Assembly (NCBI GenBank): GCA_021817025.1 | Contig: JAKAWF010000073.1 | Location: 1 to 13,614, forward strand | Direction: 5' to 3' | DNA: 13,614 nt | DNA from: a bacterium | Lineage (GTDB): Bacteria > Chloroflexota > Dormibacteria > UBA8260 > Bog-877 | Shown: positions 7,225-13,326 of the stretch, in pieces | Layout: every line of letters begins with the position of its first letter | Position numbering within the stretch: the stretch's first letter is position 1 | Notes under the pieces: generated by a model | What the model saw: only the letters and a program-made list of their open reading frames with translations | Told to the model about the DNA's origin: nothing | Database searches by the model: none | Made by a program: the position numbers and the translations under genes

Positions 7225-8114
7225 GGGCCGACTCCATCCGTCATCAGGCAGCTGGCGAGTCGGGCTGGCTGGGTGCCGTCCGGGACCGGGCCAAGCGGGG
7301 ATGGCCGCAGAGCAGTGGCCGCGACCGTCGCGGCTACCCGGCTGAGGGGTTGGCTCAGCGGCCCTGCCATGACCGCGGGGCGGTGCCTCATCTCTGCTTC
7401 CAGGCTCGCCAGACGGTGGTAGGGGACACTGGCCGCGACCGAGATCCCGTAGCGGCGCAGCAAGGCACTCTCGGGCTCCCTCAGGGCCCCGCCGCCCGTC
7501 CCGTTGATGATGGCAAGGTTCGGCTTGGGCCGCAGCTGAGCGGCCAACGATGACGTCACGGTGCGATCGAAGAGATCGGCCCCGAGGGGTGAGGCGGAGA
7601 CCACCCACAGCACCAGTTGGCAGGTCATCGCCAGGGCCGCCGTATGGGCGTTGTCCAGGCGGCCGAGATCGACGATCAGGAGGCGATAGCGACGGAGAAG
7701 CAGGCGCGTCACCGTGCTGAACACCTCCCCCGAGATCGTGCCCCCTCGGCCCGGCTCGAAGCGGCCGGTGAGGACTGCCAGCGGCCCGAAGTGCTGCAGA
7801 TGCCTGTCGATGAGGTCGTCATCGATCGCAACCAGGGTGGACTCGTGGGCCAGGTAGTGGAGGGAGCGGTCCTCGCTCAGGTCCAGCTGGGCGGCTACTG
7901 CTCCCAACCCGGGGTCGGCATCGAGAAGGCACACCGACAGTCCCCCCTGAGCGAGGCCCAGCGCGGCGTTGACACTGATGAATGTGCGTCCCGGAGCGCC
8001 CGCGGCTCCGGTCACACCCACCATCCGGCCCGGGCCCGCAGCCGATGGAAACCCGGCCTCGGCGTCCACCGGGTGTCCTTGCGGCGAGCGGGAGTGCCTG
8101 AAGCCGACTCGCAT
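7221..8114 (-). CDS. CpaE/TadZ-like atypical ParA-type ATPase
   Basis: This protein of 297 residues (ATG at 8112-8114, sharing one base with the cpaB stop; a GTG one codon upstream would give GTGA overlap) belongs to the CpaE/TadZ group that positions Tad pilus machinery. Residues 32-55 form a P-loop region reading GVTGAAGAPGRTF. The canonical KGG and the P-loop lysine are both missing, with Arg at the lysine position and Phe where a Thr is usual. The Walker A' strand VCLLDADPGLGAVAAQLDL (61-79) and Walker B LLIVDLG (145-151) are well preserved. The N-terminal receiver-like domain of many CpaE proteins is absent; only about 30 residues precede the P-loop. Position between cpaB and cpaF is standard for Tad loci. 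Nucleotide binding is plausible, hydrolysis doubtful. Confidence 0.88.
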   Translation of the reverse strand: MRVGFRHSRSPQGHPVDAEAGFPSAAGPGRMVGVTGAAGAPGRTFISVNAALGLAQGGLSVCLLDADPGLGAVAAQLDLSEDRSLHYLAHESTLVAIDDDLIDRHLQHFGPLAVLTGRFEPGRGGTISGEVFSTVTRLLLRRYRLLIVDLGRLDNAHTAALAMTCQLVLWVVSASPLGADLFDRTVTSSLAAQLRPKPNLAIINGTGGGALREPESALLRRYGISVAASVPYHRLASLEAEMRHRPAVMAGPLSQPLSRVAATVAATALRPSPLGPVPDGTQPARLASCLMTDGVGP

Positions 8115-8851
8115 CACGGGCCACCGGTGCCGGTGCCCGGCGAGCGCCGGCATGCCGAGGCCCTCTCCGGCGTCTGAATCGCCTGCAAGGCCGCGGCTGG
8201 ATTCGAGACCTCCAGCTCAGCCCCAGGACAAGCGAGCGCACCTGCCGGCACCGCCCAGATAGGCTCGGTGGCGTCCAGCAGCAGCCAAGGTGCCACCTGT
8301 TCCGGTGGGACCGCGATGGTGATCGAATGCGCCGGCTGGCTCGCGGCCACCACCAGGACGGACTGGGCGAGCGGAACGACGCAGCCGACGGCTGCTGCCG
8401 AACCGCAGAGATTCGATCCCGGGCCGATGGCCCCCGTCTGGTCGCCCCAGACCGAGAGCAGGTCGACCCGCCCACCCGCTCCGACTCCCGCGGGCATGGA
8501 GGCAAGATCGATGGTCACCTGGCGCATCCCCGCACCGGAGCTGAGCGCCAGGTCTTGGCGGAGGATTACCGAACCCGCCGGGATGGTGACCAGCGCCACC
8601 GCGCCCTGGACCGCGCGATAGTCCTGTTGGGGGAACGTGTCCGCCAGCGCGGCCGTGCCCAGGTGGACCAGGGCCCCAGCAGTGCCGAGATCGCTGCTGT
8701 TCGCCTCCAGGAGCTGGCCCGCGATGATGGTCCGGGCCGCTGCCAGGACCCGGACCTGCCCTGCCTGGGCTGCGAACCCCACCACCACAAAGCCGGCCAG
8801 AGCGACGCAGAAGACGGCGAAACCCACGGCCACGGCCAACTTGCGCCTCAC
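8114..8851 (-). CDS. cpaB: Flp pilus assembly protein CpaB (SAF domain)
   Basis: The first gene of the pilus operon encodes 245 residues from a GTG (8849-8851) preceded by a good Shine-Dalgarno sequence, GAGGGAGG. Longer in-frame starts exist at 8887 (ATG) and 8935 (GTG), but would place a polar Trp/Gly/His-rich stretch ahead of the signal anchor. Residues 5-30 are a single hydrophobic segment, then an SAF domain follows (about 33-100: VRVLAAARTIIAGQLLEAN and VTIPAGSVILRQDLAL). SAF domains in CpaB resemble those of flagellar FlgA. The following part contains MRQVTIDLASMPAGVGAGGRVDLL, also typical of CpaB/RcpC. It is anchored in the membrane and acts outside it. In diderm bacteria CpaB works with the CpaC secretin; no secretin gene is present here. 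Confidence 0.9.
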   Translation of the reverse strand: MRRKLAVAVGFAVFCVALAGFVVVGFAAQAGQVRVLAAARTIIAGQLLEANSSDLGTAGALVHLGTAALADTFPQQDYRAVQGAVALVTIPAGSVILRQDLALSSGAGMRQVTIDLASMPAGVGAGGRVDLLSVWGDQTGAIGPGSNLCGSAAAVGCVVPLAQSVLVVAASQPAHSITIAVPPEQVAPWLLLDATEPIWAVPAGALACPGAELEVSNPAAALQAIQTPERASACRRSPGTGTGGP

Positions 8852-9034
8852 CGCCCAGCCTCCCTCACTGCGGTGCCCCCTTCCCATCGGGGCTCCGCTG
8901 GCCCACCCGCACCACCAGTGGATGGGATTCTGCACCTGTTGAGGGTCCCGCGGGAACTGCCGGATTTGTTACGGGTCCGTAACCTTGCATCTCACCCGCC
9001 TGGCTGAGGGAATTCGCGTGATGAGGTGTCTCCA
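8852..9034 (-). promoter_or_regulatory. Region between sigma gene and cpaB, with two palindromes
   Basis: This 183-bp gap should hold the start of the pilus transcript unless it reads through from the sigma factor gene. It contains a 16-bp inverted repeat with 7-bp arms (GTTACGG / CCGTAAC, 8968-8983, two central bases) and, 12 bp nearer cpaB, a 10-bp palindrome TCCCGCGGGA (8946-8955). No convincing -35/-10 pair is visible on the minus strand; TAACAA overlapping the first palindrome is only a weak candidate -10. The palindromes may be operator sites for a dimeric regulator. Confidence 0.4.
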
Positions 9035-9616
9035 TCAGGTGGCGCTCACCAGGCTCCGGGTGAGGGCGGACCCGCGCAGGCGGGTCATGCCGCGCTTGTA
9101 GAGACCACGCACCCGCTCTCGGGGAACGCCCCAGTCGGCCGCGATCTGCTGGGTCGACTTGCCCTCGATCACATGGGCGCGAACCGCCTTCGCCTGGCCC
9201 GGGGTCAGGCAGCCCAGCAGCCCCCCGACCACGTCCCGATCGATCGCTGTGAGGGCGGGGTCGGCGCGCTCATCGCTGAAGGCAGGGTGACTAGGGTGCA
9301 GCTCCAGCAGCACCTCCAGAGCGACGCCGGCGTGGCGTTGGCGCACCAGGTCCGCCTCCCAACGGTGATGCCAGCGGTGGAAGGCAATGCTCTTCAACCA
9401 GGCGCGCAGCACTGCCGCCCGGTCGCCCTGGAAGGTGTGCAGGCGGGTGATCGCGGTGACGAACACGTCCTGGACCAGGTCGGCACGGTCCTCCGGCGGG
9501 CGCTGCCGGAAGCATCGCTCCACATCGTCGCGAAAGGCTGTGAACATCCACGAGATCGCTTCCGGCTCGGCGTGGCGCAGGCCATCCAAGTGCACGGCGA
9601 AGTCCTCTTCCAACAC
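9035..9616 (-). CDS. ECF-type RNA polymerase sigma factor
   Basis: This 193-residue protein is a two-domain sigma-70-family factor. The start is GTG (9614-9616) with GGGAGG upstream at good spacing; an ATG at 9632 is out of frame. Region 2 (about 22-90) contains EDRADLVQDVFVTAITRLHT followed by a Trp-rich stretch AWLKSIAFHRWHHRWEAD, the usual region 2 end. Region 4 (about 128-183) contains LTPGQAKAVRAHVIEGKSTQ and a clear helix-turn-helix, IAADWGVPRERVRGLYKRGM. No anti-sigma gene adjoins it. It is transcribed toward the pilus operon, 183 bp away, and could direct that operon or be its first gene. The target promoters are not known. Confidence 0.9.
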   Translation of the reverse strand: MLEEDFAVHLDGLRHAEPEAISWMFTAFRDDVERCFRQRPPEDRADLVQDVFVTAITRLHTFQGDRAAVLRAWLKSIAFHRWHHRWEADLVRQRHAGVALEVLLELHPSHPAFSDERADPALTAIDRDVVGGLLGCLTPGQAKAVRAHVIEGKSTQQIAADWGVPRERVRGLYKRGMTRLRGSALTRSLVSAT

Positions 9617-9741
9617 CTTGGCTCCCTCCCATGGGGGTCCTCCACAACCCCTTCGGAGCGGCAGTGTTCGGCTGGGACCGCTGCTGTCTCCCCTCGGCTG
9701 TGCCTCCCCCGGCACCCGGTTTTGCACTCCCAGCGCACCCT

Positions 9742-9770
9742 TTGTGTCGGAGCCGCTGAGCGGCTACGCT
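9742..9770 (+). promoter_or_regulatory. Predicted promoter of the response regulator-kinase operon, with palindrome in the spacer
   Basis: TTGTGT (9742-9747) and TACGCT (9765-9770) are separated by 17 bp, giving a reasonable sigma-70-type match just upstream of the response regulator start at 9792. The spacer holds a perfect inverted repeat, AGCCGCT-G-AGCGGCT (9751-9765), which would place a dimeric protein directly over the RNA polymerase site. Prediction only. Confidence 0.4.
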
Positions 9771-9791
9771 GTGGGTGCTCTGGGGGGGGAG

Positions 9792-10484
9792 GTGCGAGCA
9801 GAAGATCGGATCCGAGTCCTAGTGGTCGATGACGATCCCACCAGCCTGGCTGCGATCACGGCCCTGCTGGCTGGCGACGGCTATCGGATCACGGTGGCCA
9901 GGAGCGGGCGCGAGGCGCTCCTGGCGATCGCCCGCGATCGCCCCGAATGCGTGGTGCTGGACTACGCCATGCCGGAGATGACTGGCCTGGAAGTCCTGCG
10001 CTCGCTCCGCAGCGGCGGCGACGAGATCCCCGTGGTGATGCTGAGCGCCAAGAGTGATCCCTACGACAAGACCACGGGCTACGCCAGCGGCGCTGATGTC
10101 TACTTGGGCAAGGACGAGGATCCCAGCGTGCTGCGGGCCGCGGTCCAGCGGTTGCTCCACCGCGCCGGTGCCGCTGGAACCAGGATCGAGGCAGGTGGCC
10201 TCTCCATTGACAGTGCCACCTGGAGTTGTCGGGTTGACGGTCGCGCGGTGGAGCTGCCGCCACGGGTGTTCAGCCTCCTGGTGGCCCTGGCCAGCCAGTC
10301 CGGCAGGGTCTGCCGCAAGGAGCAGCTGATCTACCAGGTGTGGGGAATCAACTCCGACGTCTACACCCGGGCCGTCGACAATGCGGTGGTCGAACTGCGC
10401 CGCCTACTCGGTGACGACAGCGCCAAACCTCGCTTCATCCACACCGTCCGCGGCATTGGCTACAAGTTCGAGGCCTCTGAGTGA
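9792..10484 (+). CDS. OmpR/PhoB-type response regulator
   Basis: This 230-residue protein starts at GTG 9792 directly after a G-rich tract with GGGGGGGAG; an in-frame GTG at 9771 touches the predicted -10 and is unlikely. The receiver domain (about 6-120) shows the acidic pocket D13-D15, phospho-acceptor Asp57 in VVLDYAMPEMTG, the switch residue Ser85 in MLSAKS, and Lys107 in YLGKDED. The C-terminal winged helix (about 135-230) includes ELPPRVFSLLVALASQSGRV, VDNAVVELRRLLGD and the closing HTVRGIGYKFE of the OmpR family. All residues needed for phosphorylation are present. The stop overlaps the kinase start (GTGA), so the two form an operon. It probably binds direct repeats or palindromes near its own promoter or that of the divergent sigma gene. 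Confidence 0.95.
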   Translation: MRAEDRIRVLVVDDDPTSLAAITALLAGDGYRITVARSGREALLAIARDRPECVVLDYAMPEMTGLEVLRSLRSGGDEIPVVMLSAKSDPYDKTTGYASGADVYLGKDEDPSVLRAAVQRLLHRAGAAGTRIEAGGLSIDSATWSCRVDGRAVELPPRVFSLLVALASQSGRVCRKEQLIYQVWGINSDVYTRAVDNAVVELRRLLGDDSAKPRFIHTVRGIGYKFEASE

Positions 10485-11590
10485 ACGCCAGCTGGCGCGC
10501 GGTGGAGGACCCCCAGGTGATGCCCACCGCCGACTTCGCCAGCGAGATTCTGGTGCGGGGGGCGACGCCTGTCGCGGTTCTCGACCACCGCGGCAAGCTG
10601 GCCTTTGCCAACCCTGCGTTCCAGACGGCTGGGCTGGCGACCACGCTGCTGGACCCCAGAGGATTCCTGGCCCACCCACGGCTGGAACAGCTTCGGTTGG
10701 GAACCATGCGCGACGAGTTGCGGGGCGGCTCACCGCTCCTTGAGGTCCCGGCCAGTAAGGGGGCGGTCACGGTTGAACTGTTGGGCCTGGGCCTGGTCCC
10801 GGGCTGGACTGCGATGGTGGTTCACGCGCTGGTCCAGCCAGCGGAGCGGGAAGGTGACTTGCCGTCTCCGGACCTTCTCCTCCACGAGCTGAGATCCCCC
10901 TTGCTGGCCATCCGGGTGGCTCTGGACGGCCTCACACAAGAGTGTGCAGCCCTGGCTCCCGAGTTGCTCGGCGCGGTCGGACGTCAGTCTCGCGCGGTGG
11001 CGCGTCTGGCCGGGGTCCTCACCGGGCTGGGCGATCTGATCCGAGCTGGGGAGTTGGCCGCCCATCGGGCCGAGACGCCGCTGGTGGATCTGACCGAGGT
11101 GGTGCGAGACGTATTCGAGACCTACCGGACCATGGCGGAGTTGAGCGGACATCGGCTGGAGGTGGAGTTGCAGCCGGGGACCACGGCGGTGCGGGGAGAC
11201 CAGGAGCTATTGGGGCGAGCGGTCGCCAACCTGATCGACAACGCCCTCAAGTACTCGCTTCCCCCCGGCCCAGTCCGGCTTGGGCTCGTCCAGCGGGGGG
11301 CACTTGTCGTCGTGGAGGTGGCTGACCGAGGGCCCGCGATCCCGGCGAAGGATCGGCTGCGGGTCTTCGACCCCTTCGTGCGCCTCGAGCGAGCCGATGC
11401 AACTGATGTCCACGGCAGCGGCCTCGGCCTGGCCGTGGTGCAGCGAGTGGCCCGAGCCCACGGCGGCAGTCTCTCCCTGGAGAGCGCGGCGGAAGTGGGG
11501 AACACCTTCCGTCTGAGCTTCCTGGCCCCGGCCGGGCCCGCCAGCTGCCGGCCGGCCGCGCCGCTGGTCGCGGATGCCGATTCGCGGTAG
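10481..11590 (+). CDS. Soluble sensor histidine kinase with PAS-like domain
   Basis: This 369-residue kinase is translationally coupled to the response regulator through a GTGA overlap. Residues 20-118 resemble a PAS domain (ILVRGATPVAVLDHRGKLAF ANP). The dimerisation/phosphoacceptor helix contains LLLHELRSPLLAIR with His135. The HATPase_c domain has the N box NLIDNALKYS, the G1 box ADRGPAIP (weak: ADRG in place of DNG), an F-box FDPFVR and the G2 box GSGLGLAVVQ. No hydrophobic segment long enough for a membrane helix is seen, so the kinase should sense a cytoplasmic signal or a partner protein. Its regulator is encoded just upstream. The C-terminal ~20 residues are a nonconserved tail. The gene ends 14 bases before a tRNA gene. 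Confidence 0.93.
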   Translation: MNASWRAVEDPQVMPTADFASEILVRGATPVAVLDHRGKLAFANPAFQTAGLATTLLDPRGFLAHPRLEQLRLGTMRDELRGGSPLLEVPASKGAVTVELLGLGLVPGWTAMVVHALVQPAEREGDLPSPDLLLHELRSPLLAIRVALDGLTQECAALAPELLGAVGRQSRAVARLAGVLTGLGDLIRAGELAAHRAETPLVDLTEVVRDVFETYRTMAELSGHRLEVELQPGTTAVRGDQELLGRAVANLIDNALKYSLPPGPVRLGLVQRGALVVVEVADRGPAIPAKDRLRVFDPFVRLERADATDVHGSGLGLAVVQRVARAHGGSLSLESAAEVGNTFRLSFLAPAGPASCRPAAPLVADADSR

Positions 11591-11593
11591 ACT
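11565..11593 (+). promoter_or_regulatory. Possible tRNA-Lys promoter inside the kinase gene end
   Basis: TAGACT (11588-11593) overlaps the kinase stop codon and lies 11 bp before the mature tRNA end, a normal -10 position. A poor -35 candidate TGGTCG is at 11565-11570 with 17-bp spacing. The tRNA may instead be expressed by read-through from the kinase operon. Confidence 0.25.
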
Positions 11594-11604
11594 CACCACC
11601 TAGC

Positions 11605-11681
11605 GCCCGCATGGCTCAACTGGTTAGAGCAGGGGACTCTTAATCCCAAGGTTGCAGGTTCGAGTCCTGCTGCGGGCACCA
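11605..11681 (+). tRNA. tRNA-Lys (anticodon CTT)
   Basis: A 77-base cloverleaf can be drawn. The acceptor arm pairs GCCCGCA (11605-11611) with TGCGGGC (11671-11677), followed by discriminator A and an encoded CCA (11679-11681). The D arm has GCTC...GAGC. The anticodon loop CTCTTAA places CTT at 11639-11641, reading AAG, hence lysine. The T arm GCAGG-TTCGAGT-CCTGC is canonical. One position of the anticodon stem (G27/A43) is mismatched. The 3' end is a typical integration site for tyrosine-recombinase elements. Confidence 0.97.
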
Positions 11682-11700
11682 CATTTTGAACTCAAAGTTA

Positions 11701-11740
11701 GGTCGCCAGAGGTCGCTAAAGACCGCCAAAGATCGCCCCG
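11701..11740 (+). repeat. Four degenerate tandem 10-bp units
   Basis: The sequence divides into GGTCGCCAGA, GGTCGCTAAA, GACCGCCAAA and GATCGCCCCG, each ten bases. The consensus is near GGTCGCCAAA and the period is close to one helical turn. Protein-binding or recombination-associated sites are possible, given the tRNA immediately upstream. Confidence 0.5.
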
Positions 11741-11741
11741 C

Positions 11742-11763
11742 AAGTGGTCAACTAAGTGGTCAA
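11742..11763 (+). repeat. Direct repeat AAGTGGTCAA, two copies 12 bp apart
   Basis: Copies lie at 11742-11751 and 11754-11763. Pairs of ~10-bp direct repeats near the end of a tRNA gene resemble the arm-type sites bound by tyrosine integrases. No integrase gene is in the window, so this is an inference about a relic attachment region. Confidence 0.45.
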
Positions 11764-11832
11764 ACCGGAGCTTCCAACGCTGGCTCAAGGAGCTTCCCGA
11801 GCCGGTCGGTGGGCTTGCCAAGGGCCACGCGG

Positions 11833-11854
11833 ACCGTGACGGGTCCGTCACGGT
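11833..11854. repeat. Perfect inverted repeat with 10-bp arms
   Basis: ACCGTGACGG (11833-11842) faces CCGTCACGGT (11845-11854) across two bases, GT. The central GGGTCCGTCA is repeated at 11873-11882. The core matches the palindrome at 8968-8983, with a paired substitution that keeps the symmetry. Operator-like; no T-tract, so not an obvious terminator. Confidence 0.5.
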
Positions 11855-12621
11855 TCGCGTCGGGGGTGCCAGGGGTCCGTCAAAGTCGCCCTCCCGATTC
11901 TCCTGCCCGCTTGGCCGACTTCTGACGCGGGGGACCGCCGACTGCATGAGTGAACTCAGGCGGCCGCTGGAGCCCGCCTTCCCCCTGGACTTTGACGTGG
12001 CCCTGTCGGGGGTGCCTACGCCGCTTGACAACCGTAAAATGCTCGGGCAGGCTAGAGGCGAAGGGTTGAAAGCTACCCGGCCACGTCTGCCACAAGGCCG
12101 TGCCTGTGGTCGGCCGATTGGGTGAGGCCATCCGCCGGATTGCGAGCCGGGAGACCACTTCGGTCCAGTTCAACCAAACGACGACATGGACTTCCGCAAA
12201 GCCTTCCGAACGGGCGGACTTCTGCAGGGACGGTGGCTCAGACGCTGGCCATGCCCGTCGGCCACTTCCGGGAGCCGTCCCAGCAGGTCTGCCCGAATGG
12301 TGAGGTGCCACACAGGGTCGCACGCAGGACAGAGTCCGGGTGTGCGGTCGCTGCGTCGGCAAAGCCCTGGCCTGCACTGGGGCCCTCACGCCCCAACCGG
12401 ATGCTCTTTCCACCCACGGAGGGCCGCCAGTGTGCAGATCTACCCGGGTCGGAGATCGTGAGCGATGCGTAGTGCCCGCCGTTGCCAGGAGCGAGCCGAA
12501 GATGGGACTTGACTCACGTGGGCAGGCAGTTGCAGCGACGCGCCGGTGGAGTCCTGTGTCGCTGCGAGCTGCCGCGGCGCCGCAGGTACGGGCAGACCAG
12601 GGACGAAATACGTACAGCTAC

Positions 12622-12640
12622 CTGATATACTTTTCAGACA
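12622..12640 (+). promoter_or_regulatory. Toxin-antitoxin promoter and probable operator, possibly leaderless
   Basis: TATACT (12626-12631) is a strong -10 and ends only 8 bases before the antitoxin ATG at 12640, so transcription would start at or next to the ATG. It sits inside an imperfect dyad CTGATATACTTTTCAG (12622-12637), a likely site for autorepression by the antitoxin. No good -35 is visible. Confidence 0.5.
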
Positions 12641-12939
12641 TGTTTCGCCAGCTGCCTCCACAGGTGCTGCCGACAACCGAGGCTAGAGCACGACTCAGCC
12701 AGATTGTCGCCGACTTCGCTCGGCTCGGCGCTGCGGCTGAGCCCGTGGCCTTTGGCAGCCACCGCAAGCCCCAGGGTGTGATCGTGCCCTGGGAGCTTTG
12801 GGCAGAGCTAGCTCCTGCCGTCGAGGACCTGTTGGATGCAACCGAAGCAAAGCATCGCCTCGCCGAGGCTGGCGACGCCAGGACCGACTTCGACGAAGTC
12901 GCCGCGGCGTTGGGCCGTGACCCGAGCCACTACCGCTGA
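12640..12939 (+). CDS. Type II antitoxin, Phd/YefM family
   Basis: This 99-residue protein begins MFRQLPPQVLPTTEARARLS, then continues QIVADFARLG. This is the Phd/YefM pattern of a beta strand followed by a helix rich in Arg and Leu. PVAFGSHRKPQGVIVPWELW (35-54) is the next conserved part, where the antitoxin normally carries the 'G...aVivs' strand. The C-terminal 40 residues are acidic and probably wrap the toxin. The ATG at 12640 has no ribosome binding site, but lies just after a strong -10, so a leaderless mRNA is likely. A longer open frame from 12340 reads through noncoding DNA and is not accepted as the gene. The toxin gene starts three bases after the stop. The protein should neutralise the toxin and repress the operon. 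Confidence 0.88.
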   Translation: MFRQLPPQVLPTTEARARLSQIVADFARLGAAAEPVAFGSHRKPQGVIVPWELWAELAPAVEDLLDATEAKHRLAEAGDARTDFDEVAAALGRDPSHYR

Positions 12940-12942
12940 GAG

Positions 12943-13326
12943 GTGCCGGTTGCCTGGCGCCGGACGCTCCTACCCCAAGTCCTCGACGATCTTCGAGCCT
13001 TGTCAGAAGTCGACGAGGAGCTTGTCGACGCGGCACTCCGAGCTATCAGTGACCTGGCCGGCCGGCGCCGAATTGGCAAGGCGCTCGGGGCCCGGTTGGT
13101 GAGCGGCGACCTGGAAGGCTGCCGCCGGCTCCGTTTCGACCTGTCTGCCCGGCGGCCTGAGCGCTACCGCGTCGTCTACCGCCTCCGCCCCAGCGAGGAC
13201 CGCCCTGACACTGTGGAAGTGATCTCGGTCGGGCCTCGCGGCGGCCATGCCGTCTATCGGGAGGCCGTTGCCAGGCTCGAATTTCGGCCTGGCAACGGCG
13301 AGGGTGCTCGGGAGAGGAGGAGGTGA
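12943..13326 (+). CDS. RelE/ParE-superfamily toxin
   Basis: This 127-residue protein starts at GTG 12943, three bases after the antitoxin stop, with GAGAGG overlapping that stop as ribosome binding site. The core shows the RelE fold: basic helices in the first 50 residues, then GDLEGCRRLRFDL, RYRVVYRLRP and VEVISVGPRGGHAVYREAV. The last segment has the Arg and Tyr that are conserved in many RelE-type mRNA interferases. RelE/ParE proteins usually end near the YREA helix; here about 15 additional residues (EFRPGNGEGARERRR) follow, encoded partly by a perfect inverted repeat at 13264-13299. Whether the target is ribosome-bound mRNA (RelE) or gyrase (ParE) cannot be told from the sequence. Confidence 0.85.
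   Translation: MPVAWRRTLLPQVLDDLRALSEVDEELVDAALRAISDLAGRRRIGKALGARLVSGDLEGCRRLRFDLSARRPERYRVVYRLRPSEDRPDTVEVISVGPRGGHAVYREAVARLEFRPGNGEGARERRR

Larger units (their letters stand above)
11682..12639. other. Long region without a convincing gene, downstream of tRNA-Lys
   Basis: No reading frame in this 958-bp stretch has recognisable domain content. The frames that remain open are either continuations of the tRNA sequence or lack ribosome binding sites. The region contains short repeats right after the tRNA, a 22-bp palindrome, a repeated GGGTCCGTCA, and the promoter of the toxin-antitoxin operon at its right end. It is best read as a decayed insertion at the tRNA or as noncoding island DNA. 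Confidence 0.5.

Noticed and set aside
5656..7422. 588-codon open frame on the plus strand
   Set aside because: It lies antisense to cpaF and neighbouring genes, which have clear catalytic motifs. It reads as Gly/His/Gln/Asp-rich with no domain; a normal side effect of high GC.
11624..12031. Minus-strand frame ending in the tRNA gene (SRTRTCNLGIKSPLL)
   Set aside because: This is the familiar artefact of translating a tRNA complement; no support for a protein.
12025..12055. TTGACA at 12025-12030 as a promoter
   Set aside because: Perfect -35 but no matching -10 at 16-19 bp, and no gene or RNA recognised downstream.
11652..12125. Plus-strand frame starting inside the tRNA (MQVRVLLRAP)
   Set aside because: It begins in the T arm of tRNA-Lys; a common false annotation.
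11880..12413. 177-codon minus-strand frame
   Set aside because: No ribosome binding site, no domain, and composition like neighbouring noncoding DNA.
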